Below are positions 1 through 7,066 of a DNA stretch of 12,488 bases, one piece after another. This stretch comes from Desulfobulbus sp. (GTDB lineage Bacteria > Desulfobacterota > Desulfobulbia > Desulfobulbales > Desulfobulbaceae): the NCBI GenBank assembly GCA_011051825.1, contig DRKH01000236.1:1-12488 (forward strand), in the 5' to 3' direction. The notes under the pieces were generated by a model. That model searched no databases. It was given only the letters and a program-made list of their open reading frames with translations, and was not told the DNA's origin. The stretch's first letter is position 1; each line of letters opens with the position of its first letter. A program made the position numbers and the translations under genes.

Positions 1-17
1 TAGCCCAACCACCACCT

Positions 18-144
18 GTAACTGTTTAGGAGTGCTCCATATCTGTGCAGTCAGGCCTGTGAACTATAGTGATTCCTATGTGAATCAGGCCTGACCGTGC
101 AGAGAGGTAAGCGTAGACTCCGTGGGGTGCTCCTGAACAGTTAC
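18..144 (+). repeat. Long imperfect inverted repeat / structured element
   Basis: The outer arms 18-38 and 124-144 pair over all 21 positions: 17 Watson-Crick pairs plus four G-T/G-U wobbles when read on the plus strand. An inner stem, 42-59 with 86-103, has 15 Watson-Crick pairs, two wobbles and one A/C mismatch. The apical loop is 60-85. The right side carries a 20-nt bulge (104-123) facing only 3 nt on the left (39-41). All six wobbles are tolerated only on the plus strand, since on the minus strand they become A/C mismatches. That favours a plus-strand RNA, or folding of single-stranded plus-strand DNA. It could be a small non-autonomous mobile element, an end of an insertion sequence, or a structured RNA. 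No target-site duplication is visible at the ends and I cannot assign a family. Confidence 0.6.
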
Positions 145-359
145 GAAAAAATATTTACACTGTATAAACGGACAATTATCACGTCACGGCACACGCTGAA
201 CCATTCACTATCCCGGTGAGATCATTTTTTTCTTCATTCCCTTGCCCTGCGGGATTGGCAACTTTACCGAATCTGCTTCGTTATCAATGGGTTGAAGTAC
301 GTTAATACGTCTACGGCCTTGATGCCTCGCATCTCCGGCAAACTTGCCGATTGCAGGAT
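145..359. other. Gene-free region with small hairpins, downstream of the lux-like operon
   Basis: I see no convincing gene here. The left part is AT-rich (146-168 includes an A-run and a TTTACACTGTATAAA near-palindrome). Just past the operon's stop codon lie two adjacent short hairpins: GATGC-ctc-GCATC (321-333) and CGGCAA-ac-TTGCCG (336-349). A diverged relative of the second arm, GGCAACTTTACCGA, lies at 258-271. None of the hairpins is followed by a clear U-run in the minus-strand direction, so a Rho-independent terminator for the operon is not evident. The block 257-349 has the feel of an intergenic dispersed repeat or structured 3' untranslated region, which would need a genome search to confirm. 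Confidence 0.4.
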
Positions 360-1865
360 TTAGGTATTATGCAAATCCCCGATGTACTCTTTTAATTCCT
401 CTGCCAGGGGTGAATAGCTGGTAATCAGCGAGTAGTCAAAGCTCAGATTGTTGAAATACTGCATTACCAGGGCGTGGTTGTGATGATAGCCAGGAAAGAT
501 GCCGGCAAAGATATATCCCGTCTCTTCGCCGGCAGCGACCGTTGCCGCGGCCCGGGCATCTTCGAGGTCGATGACCAGGTAGATCACATCCACCCGGGCC
601 AGACAGTTTTTTCTTGTCGTGCCGGCGATGATTTCCTCTAAATCCTCCCCTGCCTGTTCAAGGACGATCTCGGCAATATTGATCGACGGGACAATGGTGT
701 CCCTGAGCCGGGTCATTGCCGGTGGTCCTGCTGCGGGAACCTCCCGGCTTTCCTCGATCTCGACACCGATCCCGCGGTAGAGCCGGGTGATCATCTCCCG
801 GTGGTGGTCCGGCAGGAAAAGGCGTGGTGTTTCAAAGGTGGTCAGGGGTTTGTAACTGATAATCGTCGATTCCCGCTGCCGCAGCCTGCGGTGAATTTTT
901 TTAAAGGACAGGTCGGCTCCGGCAAACCCCACCAGCAGGGCCACATCGGAAAAGCCATGGGCGGCACAGATCTTCTGGGTAAATGCGTGATTGGTCACCG
1001 AATGGGCAAACATTCCCCGGTATCGTGCAAGGGAAGGGTCCTGCATGATCTCTTCCACAAGAGCGGTCATGATGCCCTGGCCACGGCAGGCGGGATCGCT
1101 GATCGCCATGCCCCATTCCGTAATTTCGGCCCCTTCATGGGGCTCCATCAGGGCGATATGGCCGATGGCCTCGCCCGTGTCGGAGACGGCCACGCTGCTG
1201 CGGAGCATGCCGGAGGCCACGGCACTGGTGAGCCGTTCGGGATAATAGACAATGTCATTGACATAGCTGTAGCCATAGCTCTTGTAGAAAAGGCGCGAGA
1301 TACCGATAATATCCGAAGCCGTGGCCGAACGGATGAGGGAGAATTTTTTTTCGTCCGCCGGATGGTCTGTCTCTGCCCGGGCCGCATCCTCCGTGATCCT
1401 GCCCCCGGCGGCAAAGATCACCATCTCCACCGACCGTCCCTCCTTACCCCGGTTGACCTGGGTATAGCGATCGAGCAGGCTGTGGATCACGAAACTGCTC
1501 AACGCGCTGATCTGGTCACCATCGTTTTCGGCAATAGTGTCAAAGGAGATATCGGCGGCGATCTCATCCAGGCTGCGGGGAGGTTTGGCAAAGGGGTTTC
1601 TGGGAATACCGTGGTCCGAGATCACCACCTTAAGACCGGCGGCGATCCGGCTTATTCTTAACTTGATTTCCTCTGTCTCGTCCGGCTCGAAATCGAAGAG
1701 GATGCTGTTTTCCAGCGTCTCCTCGACGGCATAACAGATGCGGTGGATCTCCTTGTCGTCAAGTCCGATCAATGCGGCCACGCTCCGCAGGTAGCGAATT
1801 ACCGGCTCCACGGAGTCCAGGGTGTTCTGGATACTTATCCGGCTGGTCCGGTACTGGTTATCCAT
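360..1865 (-). CDS. HATPase (RsbW-like)-GNAT acyltransferase fusion protein
   Basis: A 501-residue protein, last gene of the lux-like operon. Residues 1-155 resemble an anti-sigma-factor kinase (RsbW/SpoIIAB) ATPase: an N-box with E48, E49 and N53 (VEETLENS) and a G1 motif D84-x-G86 (SDHGIP). The glycine-rich ATP lid expected near 118-126 reads QISALSSFV and lacks the usual glycines, so kinase activity is doubtful. Residues 175-330 are a GNAT domain with acyl-CoA-binding motif A, R261-G-Q-G264. Residues 330-501 form a further region ending in GYIFAGIFPG (from 450) that I cannot name. The ATG at 1865 is preferred to an in-frame ATG at 1925 because it has a perfect AGGAGG 2 nt upstream of CG and overlaps the previous stop by only 8 bp. 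The role is probably acyl transfer to an amine, with a regulatory or ligand-binding N-terminus; the substrate is unknown. Confidence 0.85.
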   Translation of the reverse strand: MDNQYRTSRISIQNTLDSVEPVIRYLRSVAALIGLDDKEIHRICYAVEETLENSILFDFEPDETEEIKLRISRIAAGLKVVISDHGIPRNPFAKPPRSLDEIAADISFDTIAENDGDQISALSSFVIHSLLDRYTQVNRGKEGRSVEMVIFAAGGRITEDAARAETDHPADEKKFSLIRSATASDIIGISRLFYKSYGYSYVNDIVYYPERLTSAVASGMLRSSVAVSDTGEAIGHIALMEPHEGAEITEWGMAISDPACRGQGIMTALVEEIMQDPSLARYRGMFAHSVTNHAFTQKICAAHGFSDVALLVGFAGADLSFKKIHRRLRQRESTIISYKPLTTFETPRLFLPDHHREMITRLYRGIGVEIEESREVPAAGPPAMTRLRDTIVPSINIAEIVLEQAGEDLEEIIAGTTRKNCLARVDVIYLVIDLEDARAAATVAAGEETGYIFAGIFPGYHHNHALVMQYFNNLSFDYSLITSYSPLAEELKEYIGDLHNT

Positions 1866-3123
1866 CGAGCCTCCTGTCAAGGACGCGCCTGGTCTTGCCG
1901 GTCCTGGGATTACTCTCAAGTTCATCGGGCCGGCACCACTGCAGCTCCAGGGGATGGATCAGGCCTTGCTCAACCAAGTCCCTGAGCATGGAACGCTCTT
2001 GGTAGAGGTACGCCAGCATCTGCTCGCCCAGCTCGCCCTTGTTTTCCGGCATGGTTTCCGGAACGATCCTGATCAGGGCCTGGTCCTTTTTATCATGGTG
2101 GGTGATGATGAGCTGGAAGTTGAGCAGGCTGACCTGGTCGTGGAAATGCTCGATAACCGCAACCACATCCTGCACATAGAGAGTGGCGGGCCCGATCCTC
2201 GCCCCTTCCTGGGAGCGGCCCATGAGCTTGAACCTGCGGTTTGGGCTCCCGGCCGGTTCGGTCCACATGGCCACGTCACCCACCGGGTAGCGGATAAGCG
2301 GCATGAGTCTGCGCTCAAGATTGGTCACCAGCAGTTTCCCTGGTCTATTTTGTTCGGTGATCACTTCCAGGGTGTCCTCTTCAACGATCTCCATGATGGT
2401 GGACTGGTCAAAACAGCGGTGTTCCCCGTTTTCACAAGATTTTGCATCAAAAAAGCCAAGCTCGCCGCCATCCACCGAGGCATAGAGGATGGAGTGGACC
2501 CTGGCCCGGGGAAAGGTGGAGGCAATGCTCCTGAGCTGATCCTCGTAAAAGGGCTCGCCGCCAAAGAGAATGAGCTCGATCTCCGGCCGAAGCTCGGGGT
2601 GCTGCTGAAGGTACGAGATGATCTTCATGAAGGTGGTGGGCACGCCTGCCAGGACATTGATCCCCAGTTTTTTCATCATGGCCACGCTTGTCTCCACCGG
2701 GGTCTGGCCGCTGATGGGAAAGGTGATCCCCACGTCACTGCTCTTGACCAAGTCGGTGACATAGATAAACGAGGCATAGAGTTCACCGGCATAGAAGAGG
2801 TTGGCGATGCGGTCCCCTTCCTTGACGCCGTTGTGGGTGAATCCCCAGCCCGAGACAGCCGTGAAACTGTCCCACTCCCTTGCCGTAAAAAAAGAATACT
2901 TCGGATTGCCCGAGGTGCCACCGCTCTTGAAAACAATGCCGCTTTTGTAGTCCGCGGTCAAAACGCCCCGGCCGAAATCCTCGTTGGCCTGCCAGAAGGT
3001 TTGCTGGTTAACGATGGGATACCTGCTGATCTCCGGGCAGCCCGAGGGCACCTCCCGGTACAGTTCCCGGTAATATGGGGAGTGACGACGCACAAATTCC
3101 ACATGTTCTTGAAAACGGTTCAT
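1858..3123 (-). CDS. PaaK-like adenylate-forming ligase
   Basis: A 421-residue member of the phenylacetate-CoA ligase (PaaK)/LuxE branch of adenylate-forming enzymes, predicted to activate a carboxylic acid as acyl-AMP and pass it to CoA or a protein thiol. The phosphate-binding loop is KSGGTSGNPKYSFF (66-79). The aromatic/A5-type motif is YASVDGGELGF (214-224), the hinge region IRYPVGD (277-283), and the C-terminal lysine motif NPRTGK ends at K410. The length is normal for PaaK relatives. The ATG overlaps the preceding stop as ATGA and has GAGGAG four bases upstream, so translation is probably coupled. It is soluble, with no signal peptide or membrane segment. Substrate cannot be read from the sequence. 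It shares the KSGG-SG loop with the fused domain upstream, suggesting the two arose by duplication or act on related acids. Confidence 0.88.
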   Translation of the reverse strand: MNRFQEHVEFVRRHSPYYRELYREVPSGCPEISRYPIVNQQTFWQANEDFGRGVLTADYKSGIVFKSGGTSGNPKYSFFTAREWDSFTAVSGWGFTHNGVKEGDRIANLFYAGELYASFIYVTDLVKSSDVGITFPISGQTPVETSVAMMKKLGINVLAGVPTTFMKIISYLQQHPELRPEIELILFGGEPFYEDQLRSIASTFPRARVHSILYASVDGGELGFFDAKSCENGEHRCFDQSTIMEIVEEDTLEVITEQNRPGKLLVTNLERRLMPLIRYPVGDVAMWTEPAGSPNRRFKLMGRSQEGARIGPATLYVQDVVAVIEHFHDQVSLLNFQLIITHHDKKDQALIRIVPETMPENKGELGEQMLAYLYQERSMLRDLVEQGLIHPLELQWCRPDELESNPRTGKTRRVLDRRLDG

Positions 3124-5627
3124 GATTCTCCTCGCTGGTCAATGATATGGAGTATCTTTCCGGAACGGGGCACAGTGGCGAAATCGTTTTCTTCGACCAG
3201 CTCAACTTTAAAGTCGATGCCCAAGTCCTCTACGCTTACCCGCAACTCCTCGTAATCCCTGAGCAGGAGCGAGGCGATGTCGGCCGCCGGCTGACCGATG
3301 TCCGGCTCGACCCGCAGCACCAGCTGCTGGAGGTTCCCCTGGTTGGTCAGGAGGATCTGGCTCAGGCCGCTGTAGTTGCACAGTTCTTCCAGGCAGCGGC
3401 TGAACCTGCTGTAGTTGAGAAAGGGCCCGCCGGCCTTGAAGGCGTCACTGCTGCGGCCCATGAGCGAGAATTTCGGATCACGCCGGCCGCAGGGGCAGGG
3501 GTCTTTATGAATAAAACCGGTGTCGCCGAGATCGTAGCGCAGGATCTTCTGGCCTTTCCGGTGGTGGGAGGTAAACACCAGGCGTCCGCTTGTTCCGTCT
3601 TCAACGGGCTGGTCCCGATCCAGGGCAAAAACCTCAAGCCCGTTGAGCTCCGAGAGCAGGTGATACTCGCCCACGGCACATTCCGGGCATTGGTAGCCCA
3701 GCACCCCCGCATCGTTGCTGCCGTAGATGGCCCGAACCATTTCCACGCCGAATGTCTCCCGCAGGTGGTTGATCTGCTCGGCCGGGAAGTGGTCGCCGCC
3801 GAAAATGATTTTTTTGACCACCTGGTGCTGCCGGAACAGTTGTTCATTGACGGCAAAGAGCTTCATCACCAGGGTGGGCAGAGTGAGGATGGTATTGATC
3901 CGTTTCTCGACAATCAGCCGGCCCACTTCCTCGAGTTCGTCCACAAGCCCCACAGGATACTGGGGCATGCCGAGATTTTCCAGGATGGTGAAGAAACTGA
4001 CAAATCCCCCGTAGAGATGACCGGCGGCAAACATGTTGACGGCCCGGTCGGTTGCCGGGTCCAGGCCGGTGGCAAACAGTCCTCTGGCCGCGGCCTGCAT
4101 GTGGATGTTGTAATCCTCATAGGTGAAGTACGAGTAGGTGGTCTTGCCCGAGGAACCGCCGCTCTTGAAGGTCAGGTCGGCGTATTCAGGGGCGACCTCC
4201 AGGGCCTGGAAGTTTTTTTTGTCCATGAGCGGCGTGTTGCCGAGCTCCGGCTGCCAGCTTTCCTCAAACTGGTTGCAGCTGGCGATCCCCTTCATCTGTC
4301 CGCCAAGGACCAGCGAGACCCGTTTCATGAACGAGGGCAGGGCATAGACCCCGTCGTGGGGTTCTCCGGCATAGCCATCGTGCATGTGACCGGCCCGCCG
4401 GATGCGCAGACATCCGGCCCCGAAGAACTGCCTGGTCAGGGGAATGATCCTCTGCTCCGGGGCGACCAGGGCAACGGTCTGGAGATAGCGCTTCATTGGA
4501 TGGAGCGTCTCGATGATCCGGCCCGCGGGCAACGGCTTGATCAGGATGGTTCTGAACAGCGGCGAGACACCAAGGCCGGGCCTCCGGTCCGCGATCACCG
4601 CCCAGCTGCAGTCCTCGGCCCGAAAGACCCGGGTCAGTTCCAGGGCCTCCTCGGTGCGGGCGACACTCACAACCGTACTGACCTCGGCCTGGGCCGCGAT
4701 GGATGGTGTCTCCCCGGGCATCTGGTGCGAAACCCGGGCCAGAATGTCGGCAAATTTCCCGGCAAAGTTCTTCAGCTCCGCAAAATCCTCGGACTCGATA
4801 AAGACATCCTGGGGACTTGAGCAGGCGTTCTGATCCAGGAGGCAGATATCCTCGCAGACCCTGCGCATGGCCCGGGTATCGGCCAGGGATTCCCGGGCAA
4901 ACCAGGCAAAGGAAATCTTGTGGCCCCATTCCACAAAGCGCACCCCCCGGGGCGTCATTGCCCGCAGGCTGGCGATGGCCTCTTCACTGCCCCAGGCCGA
5001 GACCACATCGGCGGCCTTGATGATCCGGGCAAGGAGATCATGCTGACGGGAAGAGACCTCGAGAACGATGATATAGGGCGCCAGCAGGGCACGGCTGTCC
5101 AGGGCCAGCAGGGCCTGGAAAAAGAGCTGCACCACCTGGTGCTGGCTGGCCGAGGTCTTGAGGATATTGATATTTCCGCTGAGCAGCCCTTCGATAACGC
5201 AGAGCACGCCAACGGTAAAGACATTGGTCGGTGCGACATGGACCAGCACCCCCAGGGGCAGCCAGGCCTCGAACGGTTCCTCCTTCATGACCGGCCGCTG
5301 GAGGGCAAAGGGGTCGATGGTGCCCAGTTCACGGGAGAGTTTCCTGCGCAATTTGCCCCTGGAGATGAAGGAGATAATGGTCTCGAGCATGGCCTCGACC
5401 TTTACTTCCGTGGCCCCGCGGATGAGCAGGGCCGCCCGTTTCAGCTCGGCATACACCGGGCCCCGGGCAAGGAGCTGGCTGCGGAGCTGTTCCAGCAGGT
5501 CCAGGAGGTATTCCAGGGGAAAGGGGTTGCCCAGGACCGGGGTGGTGTACTGTTCAACAGTGTCCAGGTGTTCCTGCAGCTCAGCATCGGAGATCCGGGT
5601 TCCCTGCCATAAATGTCTGTTTTCCAT
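3120..5627 (-). CDS. LuxC-like acyl reductase fused to LuxE/PaaK-like adenylate-forming domain
   Basis: An 835-residue two-domain protein. Residues 1 to about 435 match LuxC, the NADPH-dependent reductase that turns an acyl thioester into an aldehyde. The catalytic cysteine motif is intact as DQNACSSPQ (265-273, C269), and the APTNVFTVG stretch (132-140) fits the LuxC cofactor-binding region. Residues about 450-835 are a full adenylate-forming domain with P-loop KSGGSSGKTTYSYF (488-501), YGSNDAGVLG (635-644), LRYDLGDTG (696-704), CxxC at 647-650, CPCG at 711-714 and a terminal RSGK lysine (K824). Standard LuxC is only about 480 residues and unfused. I chose the ATG at 5627, which has GAGG 8 nt upstream; a GTG at 5636 overlaps that ribosome-binding site. 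The start lies one base after the preceding LuxE stop. It probably channels an activated acyl group directly to the reductase. Confidence 0.9.
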   Translation of the reverse strand: MENRHLWQGTRISDAELQEHLDTVEQYTTPVLGNPFPLEYLLDLLEQLRSQLLARGPVYAELKRAALLIRGATEVKVEAMLETIISFISRGKLRRKLSRELGTIDPFALQRPVMKEEPFEAWLPLGVLVHVAPTNVFTVGVLCVIEGLLSGNINILKTSASQHQVVQLFFQALLALDSRALLAPYIIVLEVSSRQHDLLARIIKAADVVSAWGSEEAIASLRAMTPRGVRFVEWGHKISFAWFARESLADTRAMRRVCEDICLLDQNACSSPQDVFIESEDFAELKNFAGKFADILARVSHQMPGETPSIAAQAEVSTVVSVARTEEALELTRVFRAEDCSWAVIADRRPGLGVSPLFRTILIKPLPAGRIIETLHPMKRYLQTVALVAPEQRIIPLTRQFFGAGCLRIRRAGHMHDGYAGEPHDGVYALPSFMKRVSLVLGGQMKGIASCNQFEESWQPELGNTPLMDKKNFQALEVAPEYADLTFKSGGSSGKTTYSYFTYEDYNIHMQAAARGLFATGLDPATDRAVNMFAAGHLYGGFVSFFTILENLGMPQYPVGLVDELEEVGRLIVEKRINTILTLPTLVMKLFAVNEQLFRQHQVVKKIIFGGDHFPAEQINHLRETFGVEMVRAIYGSNDAGVLGYQCPECAVGEYHLLSELNGLEVFALDRDQPVEDGTSGRLVFTSHHRKGQKILRYDLGDTGFIHKDPCPCGRRDPKFSLMGRSSDAFKAGGPFLNYSRFSRCLEELCNYSGLSQILLTNQGNLQQLVLRVEPDIGQPAADIASLLLRDYEELRVSVEDLGIDFKVELVEENDFATVPRSGKILHIIDQRGES

Positions 5628-5628
5628 G

Positions 5629-6786
5629 TCAGGCACCTCTTTTTTTCAGGAGTTCAGATGCCGAGACGGCACAGCTCTTGTTTCGTGAAAGACCGGCGCG
5701 GCCAAGCACCTCGAACCAGGGAGTTCGGGCGCCGCAGGGGCAGCCCGGCGGGTGGAGCACCCCCATGTCGCCCATCATCACGCTCACAGCCGGGACCGAG
5801 GTGATGTAAGGGGTTACGAAATTCATGAATCCGGCCTCGCCATAGTCCACCACGGCAAGGGTCTTGACATCGCGGACAAAGAGGCGGGACCAGACCGGCA
5901 CATGCAGCCGGTGGTGGCTGCACTCGATATAGGGAATGGAGTGTTCCACCGAGCCGTAGGCATCGCGGATTCGCGCAAGCGGAATGCCCAGTCGCTCATT
6001 GATCAGATTGTGGAGCTGTTCCTTGGGGATCTGCTGATCACCATATCCCTTCCAGCCTCCGCCGAACATGACCAGGGACTCCGGGTGCAGGCGGAGAGAG
6101 ATATCCATCTCTTCCATCTGCTTGAGGGTAAAGTACATGAACGAGGGAAAGCCGTGGATGCGCACCGGCAGGTTTTGGTCGGCAAATTTTTCGAGCCGCT
6201 CCACCGTGCCGAACCGGTCAAACTCGTGGCCACCGCCCGTGGCCCGGAGGGCGAAAAAGATCTCTCCGGGCCGGGCAAAGGAGGTGAGAAAGATGTTGGT
6301 GTTCGTGGTCCCGACCTTGAACCCTTCATGGGGCTCGTAAGCCAGGAGCAGGAAATTCGCCTCCTGCTCCGGAGTGTTGAATCCGTTATGATCGTAGATG
6401 AAATCGACCATGCGCCGTCCACTGAGAATGGACCACTCGTCAAAGAACATCTGTGACTTCTGGCCCGAGGTGCCCGAGGAGGTCAGGTGTTCGGTGATGG
6501 TCTCCCGGTCCACGGAAACGGTTTCATGGAGTTTGAAGAAGTTGGCGTGGATAAAGGGAAGCCGGTGCAGGTCGTCGATGGTTTGGATTGTCTCCGGCAC
6601 AAAGCCTTCCCTCTCGAGTAGGGTTTGGTAAAATGTGTTGTGTTCCGCGTGCCAGCGCAGGATTTCCTGAAAGGCTTTGACAAAGAGCAGGTCCAGCTCC
6701 GGACCGCTTGCATAGGGAACATCATACTCGCATAATTGCTGCACACTGGCCAGACATTGCCGGTCCGGTGGGTGAAGGGATAACAT
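5629..6786 (-). CDS. LuxE-like acyl-protein synthetase
   Basis: A 385-residue protein of the size and architecture of LuxE, the fatty-acid-activating synthetase of the bacterial fatty acid reductase complex. It has the ATP loop SSGTSGQKS (103-111), the YGSVEHSIPYIEC motif (277-289), a CPCG pair at 349-352 and, most tellingly, the C-terminal NKSCAVSASELL segment with C372. In luminous Vibrio the equivalent cysteine (C364) carries the acyl group before transfer to LuxC. Unlike PaaK it stops soon after this cysteine. It is the first gene of the operon; the ATG at 6786 has AAGGAG four bases upstream. No luxA, luxB or luxD is near, so the aldehyde presumably serves another purpose. I leave the gene symbol blank because function in luminescence is not supported. 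Confidence 0.9.
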   Translation of the reverse strand: MLSLHPPDRQCLASVQQLCEYDVPYASGPELDLLFVKAFQEILRWHAEHNTFYQTLLEREGFVPETIQTIDDLHRLPFIHANFFKLHETVSVDRETITEHLTSSGTSGQKSQMFFDEWSILSGRRMVDFIYDHNGFNTPEQEANFLLLAYEPHEGFKVGTTNTNIFLTSFARPGEIFFALRATGGGHEFDRFGTVERLEKFADQNLPVRIHGFPSFMYFTLKQMEEMDISLRLHPESLVMFGGGWKGYGDQQIPKEQLHNLINERLGIPLARIRDAYGSVEHSIPYIECSHHRLHVPVWSRLFVRDVKTLAVVDYGEAGFMNFVTPYITSVPAVSVMMGDMGVLHPPGCPCGARTPWFEVLGRAGLSRNKSCAVSASELLKKRGA

Positions 6787-6803
6787 GATTCTCCTTATTG
6801 TCG

Positions 6804-6832
6804 GTTATTTCCGTGAATAAATTTCATATCAA
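6804..6832 (-). promoter_or_regulatory. Candidate promoter for the lux-like operon (weak)
   Basis: On the minus strand TTGATA (6827-6832, five of six bases of the -35 consensus) is followed after 17 bp by AATAAC (6804-6809, four of six of the -10). It would start transcription only about 10 nt before the ATG, barely including the ribosome-binding site at 6791-6796, which weakens the case. The alternative is read-through from the upstream STAS operon. Confidence 0.25.
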
Positions 6833-6836
6833 GCAG

Positions 6837-6861
6837 GTCGGATAAGCGGAGCGCATCCGAC
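6837..6861. repeat. REP-like palindromic hairpin
   Basis: GTCGGAT (6837-6843) and ATCCGAC (6855-6861) are perfect inverted arms. Inside them GCG (6846-6848) pairs with CGC (6852-6854) around a GAG loop, leaving an AA bulge. The pattern GTCGGATAAGCG...CGCATCCGAC closely resembles repetitive extragenic palindromes of enterobacteria and the related repeats seen in many proteobacteria. It lies in the 280-bp spacer between the two minus-strand operons, where such elements commonly sit and can limit read-through or stabilise upstream mRNA. The rest of the spacer shows a small TTCCG-AAG-CGGAA hairpin (7015-7027) beside an A/T run, but no convincing terminator. Confidence 0.65.
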
Positions 6862-7066
6862 AACGCATGGCCGGATACCTGAAAAATGCATTCCACTCCA
6901 GGTTGCCCGCATCTCTTTGCCCTGCAGGCGTTTCAATTTTGTCCAGGGCTTTGTCCCGGCTTGCATGAAGGTCCCCTTTCCCGCCGGGATAACTGTTCTT
7001 TTGGCAGCTTCTCATTCCGAAGCGGAAAAATAAAAAACGCTGCAACGTCCTTGATACTTTCGGCTG

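Noticed and set aside
18..144. Integron attC site
   Set aside because: The ends lack the GTTRRRY and RYYYAAC core sites, and no integrase or cassette array is present.
1866..1925. Upstream ATG at 1925 for the HATPase-GNAT gene
   Set aside because: It would overlap the PaaK-like gene by 68 bp, and the added 20 residues (glycine/proline-rich) lie outside the HATPase fold. The ATG at 1865 has an ideal AGGAGG.
1822..3255. A 477-codon open frame on the plus strand
   Set aside because: It lies opposite the PaaK-like gene, whose minus-strand frame has clear family motifs, ribosome-binding site and overlaps. The plus-strand translation shows no recognisable domain; it is a GC-rich antisense shadow.
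3147..4820. A 557-codon open frame on the plus strand
   Set aside because: Antisense to the LuxC-LuxE/PaaK fusion; no domain features in its translation.
5634..5636. GTG at 5636 as the start of the LuxC fusion
   Set aside because: It overlaps the GAGG ribosome-binding site that correctly serves the ATG at 5627.
6880..6910. Sigma-54 promoter (TGGAGTGGAATGCA on the minus strand) for the lux-like operon
   Set aside because: The GG and GC dinucleotides are two bases too close for the -24/-12 arrangement.
7025..7055. Rho-independent terminator after the phosphatase gene
   Set aside because: A T-rich run exists on the minus strand (TTTTTTATTTTT), but the preceding stem around CGTTGCAGCG is only 3-5 bp with wobbles, and the better hairpin (7015-7027) lies after the T-run rather than before it.
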